64,000 nucleotides of DNA from Acanthaster planci (lineage: Eukaryota; Echinodermata; Asteroidea; Valvatida; Acanthasteridae), in NCBI RefSeq assembly GCF_001949145.1, contig NW_019091361.1, forward strand, positions 3,031,564-3,095,563, given 5' to 3'. The notes beneath the pieces were generated by a model. It ran no database searches, was not told where the DNA came from, and saw nothing but the letters and a program-made list of their open reading frames with translations. This document shows positions 1 to 12,700 of this stretch, piece after piece; position 1 is the first letter of the stretch, and the number at the start of each line of letters is the position of its first letter. A program made the position numbers and the translations under genes.

Positions 1-227
1 ATACACAGGATTTGAATGGCATGCGAGGCCTTTCAACTTTACATAAAATCAAATGGAACAAATTCCTCTTTGTCAATTTATATACCATGTACTCAATCTA
101 ACAAACAGGACCATTGGATGCTTCTTATAAATGTCACTACCAACCAAAAAGTAACACTGCTCACCAATTTATATTGAAAGAAAATGCATTCATTATTAGA
201 TGCAGCTCTATTATGCTCTCTTCCCAG

Positions 228-3200
228 GCTTTTTCACCAAAGACGGCAAAGAGAAAGAAAACCTAGTCGAGGCTGCTCCCGACCTCTTCACCCACTACCG
301 AGTAGTCTACTCTCTCTCAGAAGAAGTCAACGAAGAATTTGGCTACTTTGAGTAGGAAATTGATCGAAGATATCCATTTTCTGTCCCCCTTCAAATGAAC
401 CCACCCCTTTGAGGGTTTTGGCCTTGTCACAGCCGGGGGGCAGATTTCAGATCTCGGCCTTACGATGACGTATTTCAATGAAATTTTGCAGTGTCATGAA
501 GGCATACATACTAATCATCTGTGTGAAATTAGATGCAAATTAATTAAGTTTATGTAAATTATATTATTATATTATACCATTTTTTCTTCTTTCGATTGTT
601 GGGCGATTTTATTGCATTTTTCACATCAAAGATGCTGTGTGGATTTTATATTCAGTGGAAATGAAACCAGAGATGCCATGAGCTGTATACAATAACATGC
701 ATAAGTAAATTATAAAATTAATAGACCTTCCCAAAAGGAAGAGACTTCCTGACAAAAAGAAGCCACTTCGCCCCTTGTACGATGTACTTCTGGGTACAAA
801 GTCAATGGTAAATTTCACATCACACTTCACCCTGCCTCCTAAATTTCTTCACTGATGAGCGAGAACGCCACGTCCAATTTTCATAAATTTGGGGTCAAAA
901 TGAGGCTAATACATTGGAAAAAATTTACCATAAAGTATAAGCACGCAGAAATTAATCCCGGAGATGCAATGAGCAAAAATCAACAGGGGAGGCGGATTCT
1001 GCCCCCCGGCTCTTTGAGGGTTAAAACAAGCTCGCCCCAAACTCAGCAGCCACCCCATCAAACAAACTCACCCCTCCCATTCCCAGTTCAAACAGCCTTG
1101 CCATCCCCCAAGTAAATAACTGATCATCATCAACACCCCTTCAGCAAAACCATCGTCGGTCCAATTTTTAAACAAGCTCATCCCCCAAACTCACCATCTA
1201 CCCCCTTCCTCCCATCACACTCATCGTCCGGACGCGTCCCTTAAAAAACCTGACCACCAGCCCACTAAGAATTTCCTCCAAATTCACTAAAATCACTACA
1301 CTGTACTACCCATCCAATGTCATTCGGTTCAACTCTATATGCAAACAAGATGACCACCATTTAAGACCACCTCTTCTTTCCCCTCCCCCATACCAAAACT
1401 ACAGTGTCATTGCATGATGTGAGTTTTGCATTTAACGCTGGCATAACGAAGAAACAATCATTTGTATGAATGTTGAAATTACTTTTTTCTTTAAATATGC
1501 CCCTTCATCTCTAATTAATTTTGATACAGTGCTGTTGTCCTTTTCCGACCTGCGTATCTAAGAAACAAATATGAAGGCAACGAAGTAGAGATGTCCGGCG
1601 CCATTACAAAGACTAACATAGAAAAGTTTGTTGGACAAAATGGGTGAGTATACAACATTTTTGGGGTTGAAATTTTGAGCAGATTTGTTTGGTGATGACC
1701 TCTGAACACTGATTGTGATGGCTGTCACTAAACTCATGACATTTACCTGAAATTGAAGATATGAAAAAAGGAAACCGTGTGGAGGTATTCCCCAGGCTCC
1801 GGCTATTAGAATGACTTAGAAATATTTTGTAAATAATATTTAAGTGGTTATTTAAATCAATACAGGATATGAGATCCTGCAATGTGCCAATAGAAAGAGG
1901 GAAAAACTTTGCTCAAAGAACACGCATTTTACCAAGACACCAAAATAAAGCACAATAAAAACGATATTGAGCAACAACAACGGTTTAGCGAGAGAGTGGA
2001 TGTTGGGAATGTCAGGTATTGAACTTGAGGGGGTTTCCCTGAAAAACGAAAGAACGGTGGCTACACCGCGCCAAACCTCTACAGACCCTTTTGTCTCGGG
2101 AAACATACTTACATTTGTTTTGTCGATCTAACAATGTACCAGTCCTTTCACCAATGTTTGTGACAGACATTTGGCAATCAATTTTTGACATTTGATGCAA
2201 CATCCACTTTTAATTGTTCAGCATGGGGCTATGTGGTCACATGACACCACTTAACGTGGATTTATTCCGGAAACCACTAGTTGTCGTCTACTACGAGGTA
2301 GACTTCCTAAAGAATCCTGCAGGTATGTTATCCAAAATTATTCCCTTTCTTGAGAAAAAAGTTTACGCTTGTCTAATTCTTCAAAATCCACGCTTGAATA
2401 ATATAAACGGGTAATTCTGCTTGGCTTTTGTGACCGTCTTTACGTTAATTTCCACACGTTATCACTCACAATGCACTCTCGACAGGATCCCGCAAAATAA
2501 CTATATTCAGGCCAGTAATTTTTGTTCTATTGTCATGCAAAGAAATTTCCAAATCTTTTGGCCCCCAAACTTTCCCCTGAAAAATTTGTTCAGGATCCGC
2601 CTTCGACGATATACTTGCAGTTAATTTTTTTCCTGGGTTTGTTTGTTTTTGTTTTAGGCACCAATTATTGGCGCAACAGGTGAGTTGAAACTTCATATAC
2701 CCCCCATCTGATGTTTCATGTGGCAACATTATTTCATATTCAGTAGGAATTGCTTGAAAAACATTGTGAATACCCCCCCTAAAAAATCTGATTCATTGTA
2801 CTTAAACCAACGTTTTGATGGAATAAATGTTTCTGTGTTTTGTGACCAAGTTACGGAAGCTTAAAGTGACCATCAGCGTTTCGGCGTTTCTGAGATATCT
2901 CGGAAAGACGGAATACTGAGATAAAAAGTTGTCGTTTTTATGATAACGCTTCGGTGTATGATGTCTTTCACTGATTGTATATTGTGACATTTTAGGGTAT
3001 TTAAGGAATCTTACATCTTACTTTAAGCTTTCCGTATCAAGTGGAGATCTTGAAAACCTTTTTGCAGGGTAATGAGGGTTGCCCAGAACTACAGAGATGA
3101 GGGCTTGACCTTCGCAATTGCCTGGAAAGCCCAGTTCGAAGACGTTCTCGGATCCCTGGGAATCAGTTCACAAACTGAAATCAGCGTTGTTGCATGGCAG

Positions 3201-6200
3201 CATGGAGAGAAATTCAAGATGGAGGAAGCCTTCTCGTAAGTTCATCTGGCATTTAGCTGCCTGCAAGGTTTTAGAGAGGCGGTGGATATTTTGCCACTCC
3301 TGGTAAAAGTTCCCCAACTCCAAAAGTAGAGATAATATATACAAAGTGCATATAAAAAGTGCACAGATGAATCTGTTTGTCCTGACGAAGGTACATAGTT
3401 ATGGAAAGCTCGACAATAAGATAAATTAAGAGCGATACTATATGTATTTTTTCAATATTCTGATCAAGGTGCTACGCAGCCCTTTGATATTTCTCTGAGT
3501 AACGCCAACACTTGCTATGTTACGGGCCGCGCCAAGTTGAGTGCAAGGACATCACCGGCTGTGACTTCATATTATGGACCAATCAGAACAAGGCTACCGG
3601 CAGAATGTCGTTTTGGAACTTTTGCCGGCGACAGCAAAATATGCAAAGCTTTTAAATAAAGTAACAAAGCATGCGGGAAAAATGTGTAGCAAGTGCATTT
3701 TTTCTCAGTCTTTGAAATTCGGAAACCCTCTAACGGGGACACCCGCAGCTTCATTTATCTTAATCACGTCCTTAACATATACTTTCATTGATCTGCAGTT
3801 GATCTGCAGCTTTGACTGCTATTTTGAAAGTCTCGAGTCAAACACTCTCCTCGCATTTGACCTCTTGGTTGTCATGTACCTATTTTGTATAGTGGTGTTT
3901 GTTGTCCCTTTACAGGCTAAACACTTTGACAATTTTGCTCTCCAAAAAACTAGCCCAAGCACATTTTCACAAGTCCCCTATAACCGTCTACTGCCAGATG
4001 TGGTTTTGTTTCTCACGCTTTTGAGAAAAGCATCGCAGTACTTTTCACCTTTCTTCGCCGACAGAGTCACAACCCTGGACACCTTCGTGAAAAAGTTTTT
4101 AGCGGGAGAGCTCAAACCATATATTAAAAGCGAAGATGTTCCAGAATTTAATGATGGTCCTTGTCAAGGTAAAATTTATCTCTTTGTTTTTAAGCACGAA
4201 AAGTGGGGGATGATTCAGTCGTCCATCCCCCGAGTTTAAGAAGTGTGTGTGTGTGGGGGGGGGGTTATTGCATTTTACACATGGCATAGTCAGTATTTTT
4301 GCCTCAAGTTTATTAAGCTGCACGTATTATTAGTTAAAAGGGTTTAAGTCTGTGTACTTCAAGAAAACATGCAGTGGACCTTCGGTTCAAGTTGTTTTGA
4401 TGCACATTACTATGAGATACAACAACACCAACAAGATTTGAATACCTCTTTTCATTAGAAATAGCAAGAGTGTAAGAGTTTTTAGTTCTGGTTAAATCCT
4501 TTCATCAACACATAGGGTACTATTTCTCTTTTGTTACACAAGGCAAGACTTGTTGTTGAGCATAGTGAAAAGCACAAAAATTCTTCTCACAATAACCTCA
4601 AACGATGTTTTGAAAAAAGATTTTTCATTACCATTGTTTGCACAAGCTACCTAACACCGTACACAAGTGACAAGTAAAAGTTACTCAAAGACAGTGAAGG
4701 AAAGTGTGATATGTATTTGCAAGCAGAGCTACAGAGCCACTGTTGTTCTGTCTTGGATGACATCACACATCATGAGAACTGAAATTTTAAGATGCATAAA
4801 ACCAAAAACCAGAATGTTGAAGTTTCTCCTATTAACTGCTACAAAGGAGATGGAAAGTCAAAGCAGCGTTGCAAGAAAGCTTTCCCAGACATTTTCATGT
4901 TTCAAAAATCCCTTTTCAAGTTTCCTTCAATCCATTGAATCTGACAAAACCATGTTTCGGTTGCATTCATTTCGTCTAAAAATGTATCCAGGCCGATTTA
5001 ACTCTTGTCATTTGTTTCCGCAGGTAGTGGTGGGTAGCACCTTCAACGACATTGTCAAGGACGACACCAAAGATGTCCTCATTGAGTTCTATGCTCCGTG
5101 GTGCGGCCAATGCAAAGCTATGGAGGCAAAGTACACTCTACTCGGGGAGAAGGTCAGTGACCAGCAGCTCCTGTTCGTTGTTTTCCAATTGCTCCAGAAG
5201 TGGTGGCAGAAGTGGGATCCTGTTGCTGCTGTTCTTTCTGACCAGAAATCTTGATTGACTCTGAAGGGCATTGTTGCTTGTGAGGAAATGCATTAACCTT
5301 AAAAACTCTGAGTCATTGGCACAATAGAAGAAGGACGAAGAATATTATACATTCTCCCACCTTTTGGCAAGGTATGGGCCATTTGATCATCCCCCAACTT
5401 TTCAAAGGCATGAAAAAGGACTTGCATAACTTGATTTAGTTTTAATCTTCCAACAGCCAAACTTTCCGAGATAGAAAGGAAAATGGAGAATAAACGGCAC
5501 AAAGAGTACCAAAATCACAACATGCTGGATTACACATTTACGCAGTATAAATATGGTAAAAGCATTTATTATGAAATGCAATCATGTCGTCAATGGTCTC
5601 TAGGCACCCGGCCCTCTTTTTTTCATATTTTCGACAGGCGAGCGATTTTAGGATTTCGTCACTGCCCCCCCCTTCCATGCCGCTGATCCTGGTGAAAGTG
5701 TGTTTCACATGGAATCTTGTTATGTAGAAATTGCATGGTTTAGAGGTGCAATTTTGGCATATTAAACGTTTGCTGGTTTACAGGGTTGTAAGTGAACGTA
5801 TACACCGTCACTTTGGTCCACCGTCATAAGGATGACATTGGGTGTTAAAGCCGTTAATTTTTCTTTTATAGTTGAAAGACGTAGAGCATGTTGTCATTGC
5901 AAAGATGGATATAACCGCTAACGATGCACCTGTAGAATACGCAGTGATTGGGTAAGTAATGGACGACATATTGCGTCAATATCACTCATTTTTAGCCAGG
6001 AAGCTCCAAAATATTCCCGAAGCTTAATCAGAAATAAGCTGGAAAGTCGGCTGGTTTGAAGGTATTGCAAATCACAGACTCCCAGTTGTTCATCTTCAAA
6101 CAAACAAACGGAACTTTTTTCCACACGCTTCCCATAAGTTCCATTAAGTGGACCAAATTAGTGTAGATCCAAAGACAGAAACAACCACATAATCCCTGAC

Positions 6201-6827
6201 CATGGTGTTCAGTGAAACAACTCCAAAGACTAGTGTGCTTGGATAGACCTCACACTTTGTGCTTTCCCTTGGGATCCAGGTTGGGCCAAGTGGTTCAAAC
6301 CTTCATAATTATTTGGTAAACAAAGCTTGATATCATCAGTTCACAGGCCTAATGGATCCAGATCTAAAGTCTGTAGTCTTCCAGTGAAGGTGGTGAATTA
6401 GTTTGGTGTAACATTCACTGTCTTCTGGTTACTTCATTCATTCGGCTGTTTGTATCATGAACCATCCTCACAAAACCTTTACTTTTCGTGAATATTTTTT
6501 ATATGTACTCAGCAGAACATTTGCCTGGGTTCTTATACCTGCCTTCTTGGAAAACATCTGGTGTGAATATATTGCCTGTACAACGGTGAATAACGATTAG
6601 TTTTGCTTTTCTGCAGGATTCCCACAATATACTGGGCACCCATGGGGAGCAAGTCTGCACCCAAGAAGTACCAAGGTGGGCGTGAAGTGAACGACTTCCT
6701 AGAATTCATCAAGAGGGAATCCACATTGCCCGTCGATGTAGGCGAGAAGAAGAAATCAACGACCGACGAGTTTATAATAAGGATGTTGGTCGAGGATGTT
6801 TTGTATGGGAGAGAAAAACAAATATAG
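228..6827 (+). CDS. PDIA3: PDIA3/ERp57-like protein disulfide isomerase, 3' part (partial at left edge)
   Basis: Nine exons join in phase: 228-351, 1530-1643, 2222-2322, 2658-2679, 3068-3235, 4065-4168, 5028-5152, 5872-5951, 6617-6827, giving 348 visible residues. They cover the end of the b domain, b' (with the family motif NYWRNR and, at its end, EFNDGP) and the a' thioredoxin domain with [16 protein letters not shown] and the cis-proline loop GIPTIYW. PDIA3 is an ER oxidoreductase that works with calnexin and calreticulin on glycoproteins. The first a domain and signal peptide are off-window. Two oddities: the a' active site is CGQC where the family has CGHC, and the protein ends REKQI with no KDEL/QEDL-type retention signal. 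The acceptor of the seventh exon is taken at TAG (5025-5027), four bases after an alternative CAG, because only that keeps frame. It could be a divergent PDIA3 paralogue; family membership is very secure. Confidence 0.93.
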
Positions 6828-9243
6828 TTATGGATTATTGGTGAGAACACATCGTGACTGGGTAGGGGAACAAAGGAACGTGATCTTGTTGACCTCCTAG
6901 TAAGTGTGGAAACAGTTTTTTTCTGGGAAGGACGATGGCTGACCTTGCTTCAGACTTTGCATCCAAGTTGAGGTGTATTTAAAGTGTTCAAAAAGTCGAA
7001 TTGATGCATTGGTCAATATCTTCTAACAGTGTTTGATACTAACATGAAATACTAACTTGAATTCTACTAATTACCAACATGATTCTTATTGTAGAAATGT
7101 GCGTGTTTTTGTGACATCACTGCGACGTCCTCAGGCCCGTAATTTCAAGGTAAATCAACAGAAAAAACTTTTCAACTGAACGTTTCGTACTGAATGGGGA
7201 GGCACTTTCCTATTTGAGACCTTTTAGACTATATTTTCGGTGACATTATTAACTGCAATGTCAAATGTTTGGAGTGGCATGCTAATGAGCACTACATGCA
7301 AGGTTGTTTACGGGATAACAAAAGGGCACCCTCTTGTTCTGCATCAAAGAAATCGTTGTTTGTTTTCTTCGTTTTGAAATTTGTTTATAACATTTATATA
7401 AAAACGGAAGAAATATTTAGACACAACTTATTTTGTTCTGAAGTTCTGAAGTAAACGACATAACCATTCTGAGAGTTATTGAGGTTAGAATTTCAAGATG
7501 ATCAGTTTGATCTTGCATTTGGTTTTGTCAGTAAAGTAAGAAATGTACTTCAGAGATGTTATCATGAACTAATTGGATGAAAGGGATTGTTCGATAACAA
7601 CATTAAACAGGATGTAGATATCGTCCGATCACTTTGTTTGTATCTAAAGAAGCACATCTTGTCTGTTGTTTCATTGAAGTGTTATATTTCCTTTCTCTTG
7701 TTCATTAAGATGGACTTTTCACTTTTATTCATATTTGAAGCACATGGGATGTTTAAAAAAAATTAAAATGGCATTTTAAATTTTTTATATTGCGTTTCGT
7801 TGTTCTAGAAACCAAATTAGATTTAAATGGATAAAGAGTTAATTTGGCATATTTCATCGCAGAAGAAAAATTAGTTTGACTGAAGACATTTAGGATTACC
7901 CTCGATTTAGAAAGGCGTGCCAGAATCGCACCGATCCACATGGAAGGCAATTTTGAACGGGATTTGGCATCTGGAACAAATAGGAACGACCACTCCTCAT
8001 TAAGCGAAAGATCGGCATACATACTTGAAACATCGGCATGAAAATCAGGGCACGATAAATACGTTCCTGATTTTTTGTGACTAGGCACAAAAAAATCGTC
8101 ATTTGTATTTATTTAAATAGACCAAAACGCCTTAATTATACTTTTTTTTATAGAATTTTCATCCCCAAAAAGTCACGGGATCCATCGGTACTTTCGAAAC
8201 CTGATTGTTTTTGCAAGAGGAATTCTTTAGAGGGCTTTAACCATACAAGAGTCGTCTGCTAACATTTATATACAGTGCTCGTGCCCCAGCTTGAGAAAGT
8301 AACTGCCAGTCATTGAACGTATTGGGCGTGAAGATGTTACACTTCCTTCCTCCATGATTAATTACATACGCTTGCCTGAGATCAAAATTAAATGAAATGC
8401 AGAAGAACATGTACCATTTTAGAGGCATAGTTCTCGTGAATACAGAACTTTCACTGTATAATACTTCATTTTTTCTTATAGGCCTACATGTATTAGACAT
8501 GTATTAACTACACGATAATGCATGAGACGTATAGTTTAATTGACAGCTAAATTAAGTTTAATGTACAACTAAGCTGCAAACTTAAACGTCTATCAAGATC
8601 GCAGATCTGTTTGTTACTTCATTCAGTGGCGCAACTACTGGAGGAAACGTGCTCCCCCCCCAGCGGATGCTCGTGCCCCCAGGTGACCCCTCCCCACATT
8701 TGAAATCTTCAAATAATGTCCGTTATTGCTGCAGCTTATTTTCTTGTGATGGCCCACTGAAAACATTTGGAACCCCCGGGTGCGCCCCTCCCCCCAATTT
8801 AGCCCTAGTTATGTCACTAACTTCGTTTACACAACTTACACTTGAAAACGTCAATTCGTAATGGCCTGTTGCTAGATTCGGTCTCAGGTACTAGTTGGGT
8901 ACCACTGTTCAGACTTTTTAAATAGGTACATATCGGCCCTATGATGGACTCCTAGCCTGTTTCAGACAGGCGTTCTAGGATCACGTCGAACCAAAAATAA
9001 TTAAGAGCGACTATTGTAGACTCAAACTTTGGGTTCAGCCAATGAAAAGAGCGACGTCTGAGTTTTATTCCTCCATGCTAAAACCAAGTTGCTCTTGTGT
9101 CGTTTCGAGCGCCTCAAAGTTTCGCTTTTTTGCTTGTTCCGTACCTGGTCGCTGCTAATTGGCGAACTCTTGCCGTACTTAATTCAAAATTTGCTTTTAA
9201 TTGGTTTAGCACGACTCTACAGGACGCCAGTCTGAAACGGGTG
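6828..9243. other. PDIA3-like 3' UTR and intergenic DNA
   Basis: AT-rich sequence with no exon-like coding stretch. It should contain the PDIA3-like 3' UTR. I see no AATAAA, only weaker ATTAAA hexamers (7602-7607 and 7762-7767), so the transcript end is not placed. A C-rich repeat fragment at 8628-8830 is listed separately. Confidence 0.5.
8628..8830. repeat. C-rich dispersed repeat fragment
   Basis: A stretch with several runs of C (CCCCCCCCAGCGG, GACCCCTCCCC, GCGCCCCTCCCCCC) embedded in AT-rich DNA, beginning GTGGCGCAACTAC. A similar G/C-run element lies at 58500-58745. It resembles dispersed non-autonomous elements common in marine invertebrate genomes, but I cannot name the family and termini are not clear. 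Confidence 0.35.
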
Positions 9244-9250
9244 TATATAA
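9244..9250 (+). promoter_or_regulatory. TATA-box candidate for the MAM-domain gene
   Basis: TATATAA about 460 bases upstream of the MAM-gene start codon. A start site about 30 bases downstream would give a 5' UTR running straight into the first coding exon. Supported only by motif and position. Confidence 0.35.
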
Positions 9251-9705
9251 GACACTTACATGAATTGAACTGGTGTCCAATAAATACCTCGTTGTGATGG
9301 GCAACCGACTGGTCCCGGTCGACCTTTGGAACACTTGATGTTTACACACGATCTCCATGCAAGCCTTGCGATTAGCAGACCGAAGAAAAATATTACTCGA
9401 GGGAAATGCATACCAGAAACTGTGGATCCTGTTTGCTGTCCTTTCCGTCCACTGGCAGTTCCACTCCCCGTCTGGTATTTTGGCAGGCAATTTGAACCGC
9501 AGACGGGAAGCCTACCGGCGTGCTTGCGGCGTAAACAGGAAGAGACCCGGCCAGCCAGAAACACTTATATATTGCAGTAAATGTTTCGATAGCATTTCAT
9601 TGATAAGTGGTCGACGTAATCTGACGTCTTGCAGTTTCAGGCCAGTGTATTTGTGCCCCTGGTCGTACAACAAGGTAGAGTGTGCTGTCCTTCATTTAAT
9701 ATTCA

Positions 9706-12700
9706 ATGGAGTTAACAACCCTGATTGTCAAGATTGTCTTCGTTTGCCTTGTTTTCCACAAAGGTAAGATTAACGCAAAGGGTTTTTTATGTAAGAATAA
9801 ATTACAAAACGAGGGTTAATTTTTATTCCCATATTCACAGAAAAAAGGTAAGTTTTGGATGCGGAATGCGTTATAATAATAGACTGTATACAGCCTATCC
9901 GCGCGCATTTGGGTATTCGTCGACCTCAATTTTTTTTTACGTCGGCTGTATTTAGTCCTTTTTTTCGATGTCAATTCTCTGTTTACACCTTATTCAACAC
10001 CTGGTGAACTCGTCCATATCGAGTATTGGCTGTTGTTTAAATAGATTTTCAATTGTCCTATTCTAAGGCCGCAAGGCCCAAGCGGGTTCTGCAAATACTT
10101 GAAAGTGACTTAGGCTGTCTCAGGCCTACTTTATGTATGTGCACTTTGTTCTTCCATCATCACTGAGGAATGAGAAGTGACTCTGGCCTTTGACAGACTG
10201 TGAGACAAGACTATGCATGCATGATTATATTTATTATTTAAGATTGAGAGCGATTAACCTTTTGTTTCCCGCCACTGCAGCCAAGGCAATCTTCGAAATC
10301 TGTGACTTTGAAACCGACGATGATGCACTTTGTGGATACGTCCAAGACATTGACGACGATTTCGATTGGCAGTTAAGACAGGGAGGCACGCCCACGCCGG
10401 GTACTGGGCCGTCCTACGACCACACCCTAGGAGTCAACTCCACTGGTACGATGAGATAACTTTTTCCTTATTTCTTCTTACTCTATTTCCGGCATTCTGC
10501 GGTTTTATGAAGCCCCACAAATATCGAATTTCTATTATTTGACGGGGCTATGTAGAAAACTCAGAAGTCTAAACAGCTGGATAAAATTCAGTATTGTGTT
10601 GGATTTTAACGGCCAACGCACTGCACAACTAAAAATCTCATGTCATTTATCTCATTGACGGATGTTTAAATGAAAGAAAGGACTGTCGAAGACAAAGCCA
10701 AAGACGGTCCTCGTTAGAGAGCAACTCTAAGGAAACATGTTTTCTTTGCTTTTTATCTGTTCAAATAAATTGGAGAACATCCTAGTCAAACGCACTGTCG
10801 TTTGTTTTCAGAGCTCAACCATAACAAGCTAAAAGGGGCTTTTTCCTGTTCATGCAAAGATGCGAATTCTGAACATGCTGAATGAAGATTGCGTCAATCT
10901 GAAAAAACAGGGAAAACGAGGGGAACCCTCACCCTGTGTTCATAGTAGACAACCCCTTGGCCATTGCTTGGCGTGCACAAGAGAATTATTCACTACGAAC
11001 ACAAGGTGAGGGTTCCCCTCGTTTTATATGTTTTCTCAGAATGACGCAATCTACATTCAGAATTTGCATCTTGGCATGAACAGAAAAAGCCCTTTTTAGC
11101 TTGTTATAGTTGAGGTCTGAAGACAAATGACACTGCTTTCGATTTCTATGCTTCCCTATTTATTTGAACAGATAAAATCAGAAAAAAAACATGTTTTCCT
11201 TAGAGTTGCTCTTTCAATAAAATGCAAGAGGCTCGTCACAGTGCACGTCAGTGAGGAGCTTGTACACATGACGTAGTTGCACCACGTAACAAGAGCACAA
11301 CCTCTTTCAAAGTCCAGCTCAGCACGTGCGCATTTAGCAGTCTCAGCTACGTGTCTCAGTGCGCCAGTCGGTTTTGAAGGCAAAATGTATATTTTTTCCC
11401 TGTAATTTCCTTCAACCATTTGCCCCAACAGGTCACTACTTGTACATCGAAGCCTCTGGTCCGGGCGTCTGGGACGTGGCTCGCCTCCTCAGCCCGACCC
11501 ACGGGCCTTCCCCAGGCTTCTGTCTCCGCTTCTTCTACCACATGCACGGCGAACACGCGGGCCGTCTGAGCGTTCGCCTACGGAGCGGAGGCGAGTTGGC
11601 CACAGAAGCCCTGTGGACACGAAAGGGAGACCACGGGGACGAGTGGATGGAGGCCGTGGTTGAGGGCCGTTCGTCGTCCGATTTCGAGGTAACAACCTGG
11701 TTATCGTAATACCTTTTCCACTTGAAGTGAAAGTGACAACATTTTGTAATTTCACTATTATTATTGCTTTGCCACTGACTTTGAACTGATCATTGCTCAG
11801 CACGCACTCCGGTCTGGAAAGAGTTCTAGAAAGGGACAACACTTGATACCCCTGTGTACAAACCTATGAGACTTATCTGAAAAAAAACTGTTTTCTAAAT
11901 AATTGTTTTGAAATTTTCTTAGTTAAATTTCACTTTGTACAACATGTTATCACATTCTGACCGCTGTTATAATATTTCAACATTTGTAACATTTAACATT
12001 TTAAGGAAAAATTAGTGTTAGATGAAACTCCTTCCATCGAGAATATCAGCACTGCCGAGAATGTTTAGCATTTTCTCAGAGTCCTGTATTTAAATCATCA
12101 TCATGTTTCTCAAGAAAATGTTTCTCTGCACACTTGTGACATAACCTCTGCGAAGTCGCTGTCATCAGTGCTTAATGACCGAGATAATGAATCCTGGTTT
12201 GGGTTGCAGATAGCCTTTGAAGCCAAGAGGGGTGAAGGCTTCAAATCAGATATCGCTATTGACGACATTACCCTGGCGCTTGGATTTACATGCGGGGGAC
12301 CAGGTGAGTTTCGTATACCAGGCAAGATATGGGACGGAGGGGTACCCCCCCTTACCTGTACAATCCCTATACACACTCTAGACTATTGATACCTAATACA
12401 TCCCCCCTAGAAGTCTGTAAAGAATTCCTGAAATTCCAATCAAACAATGACCAACACAAAGGCGGGAGGGTTCTCTCCGTCCCATATCTTGCTTCAAATG
12501 GAGTTTCGTCGGTCCTCAATTATTGTAAGCGTTTATAAAATAAAAGATAATTAGTAGAAATTGTAGCACAAAGTTGTAAGGAATGCACCTTCAAGAACGC
12601 TCAATAGGAATATCTTGTCATTAGTCACGACAAAGTAGTATTCTATCAAACATCCTGAAAAGGGAAACTGAGCGTGCACTTCGAATTCTATAATTCCTGG

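Noticed and set aside
3574-4239. 221-codon plus-strand ORF
   Set aside because: Only its last part is coding (PDIA3 exon 6 at 4065-4168). The rest is intron that happens to stay open; it has no motif and a proper acceptor lies at 4064.
4667-5254. 195-codon plus-strand ORF
   Set aside because: Intron read-through joined to PDIA3 exon 7 (5028-5152). The upstream half has no family similarity.
9206-9767. Three overlapping ORFs of 94-136 codons just upstream of the MAM gene
   Set aside because: They lie in the likely promoter and 5' UTR, overlap each other on both strands and show no domain. The signal-peptide ORF at 9706 is the real start.
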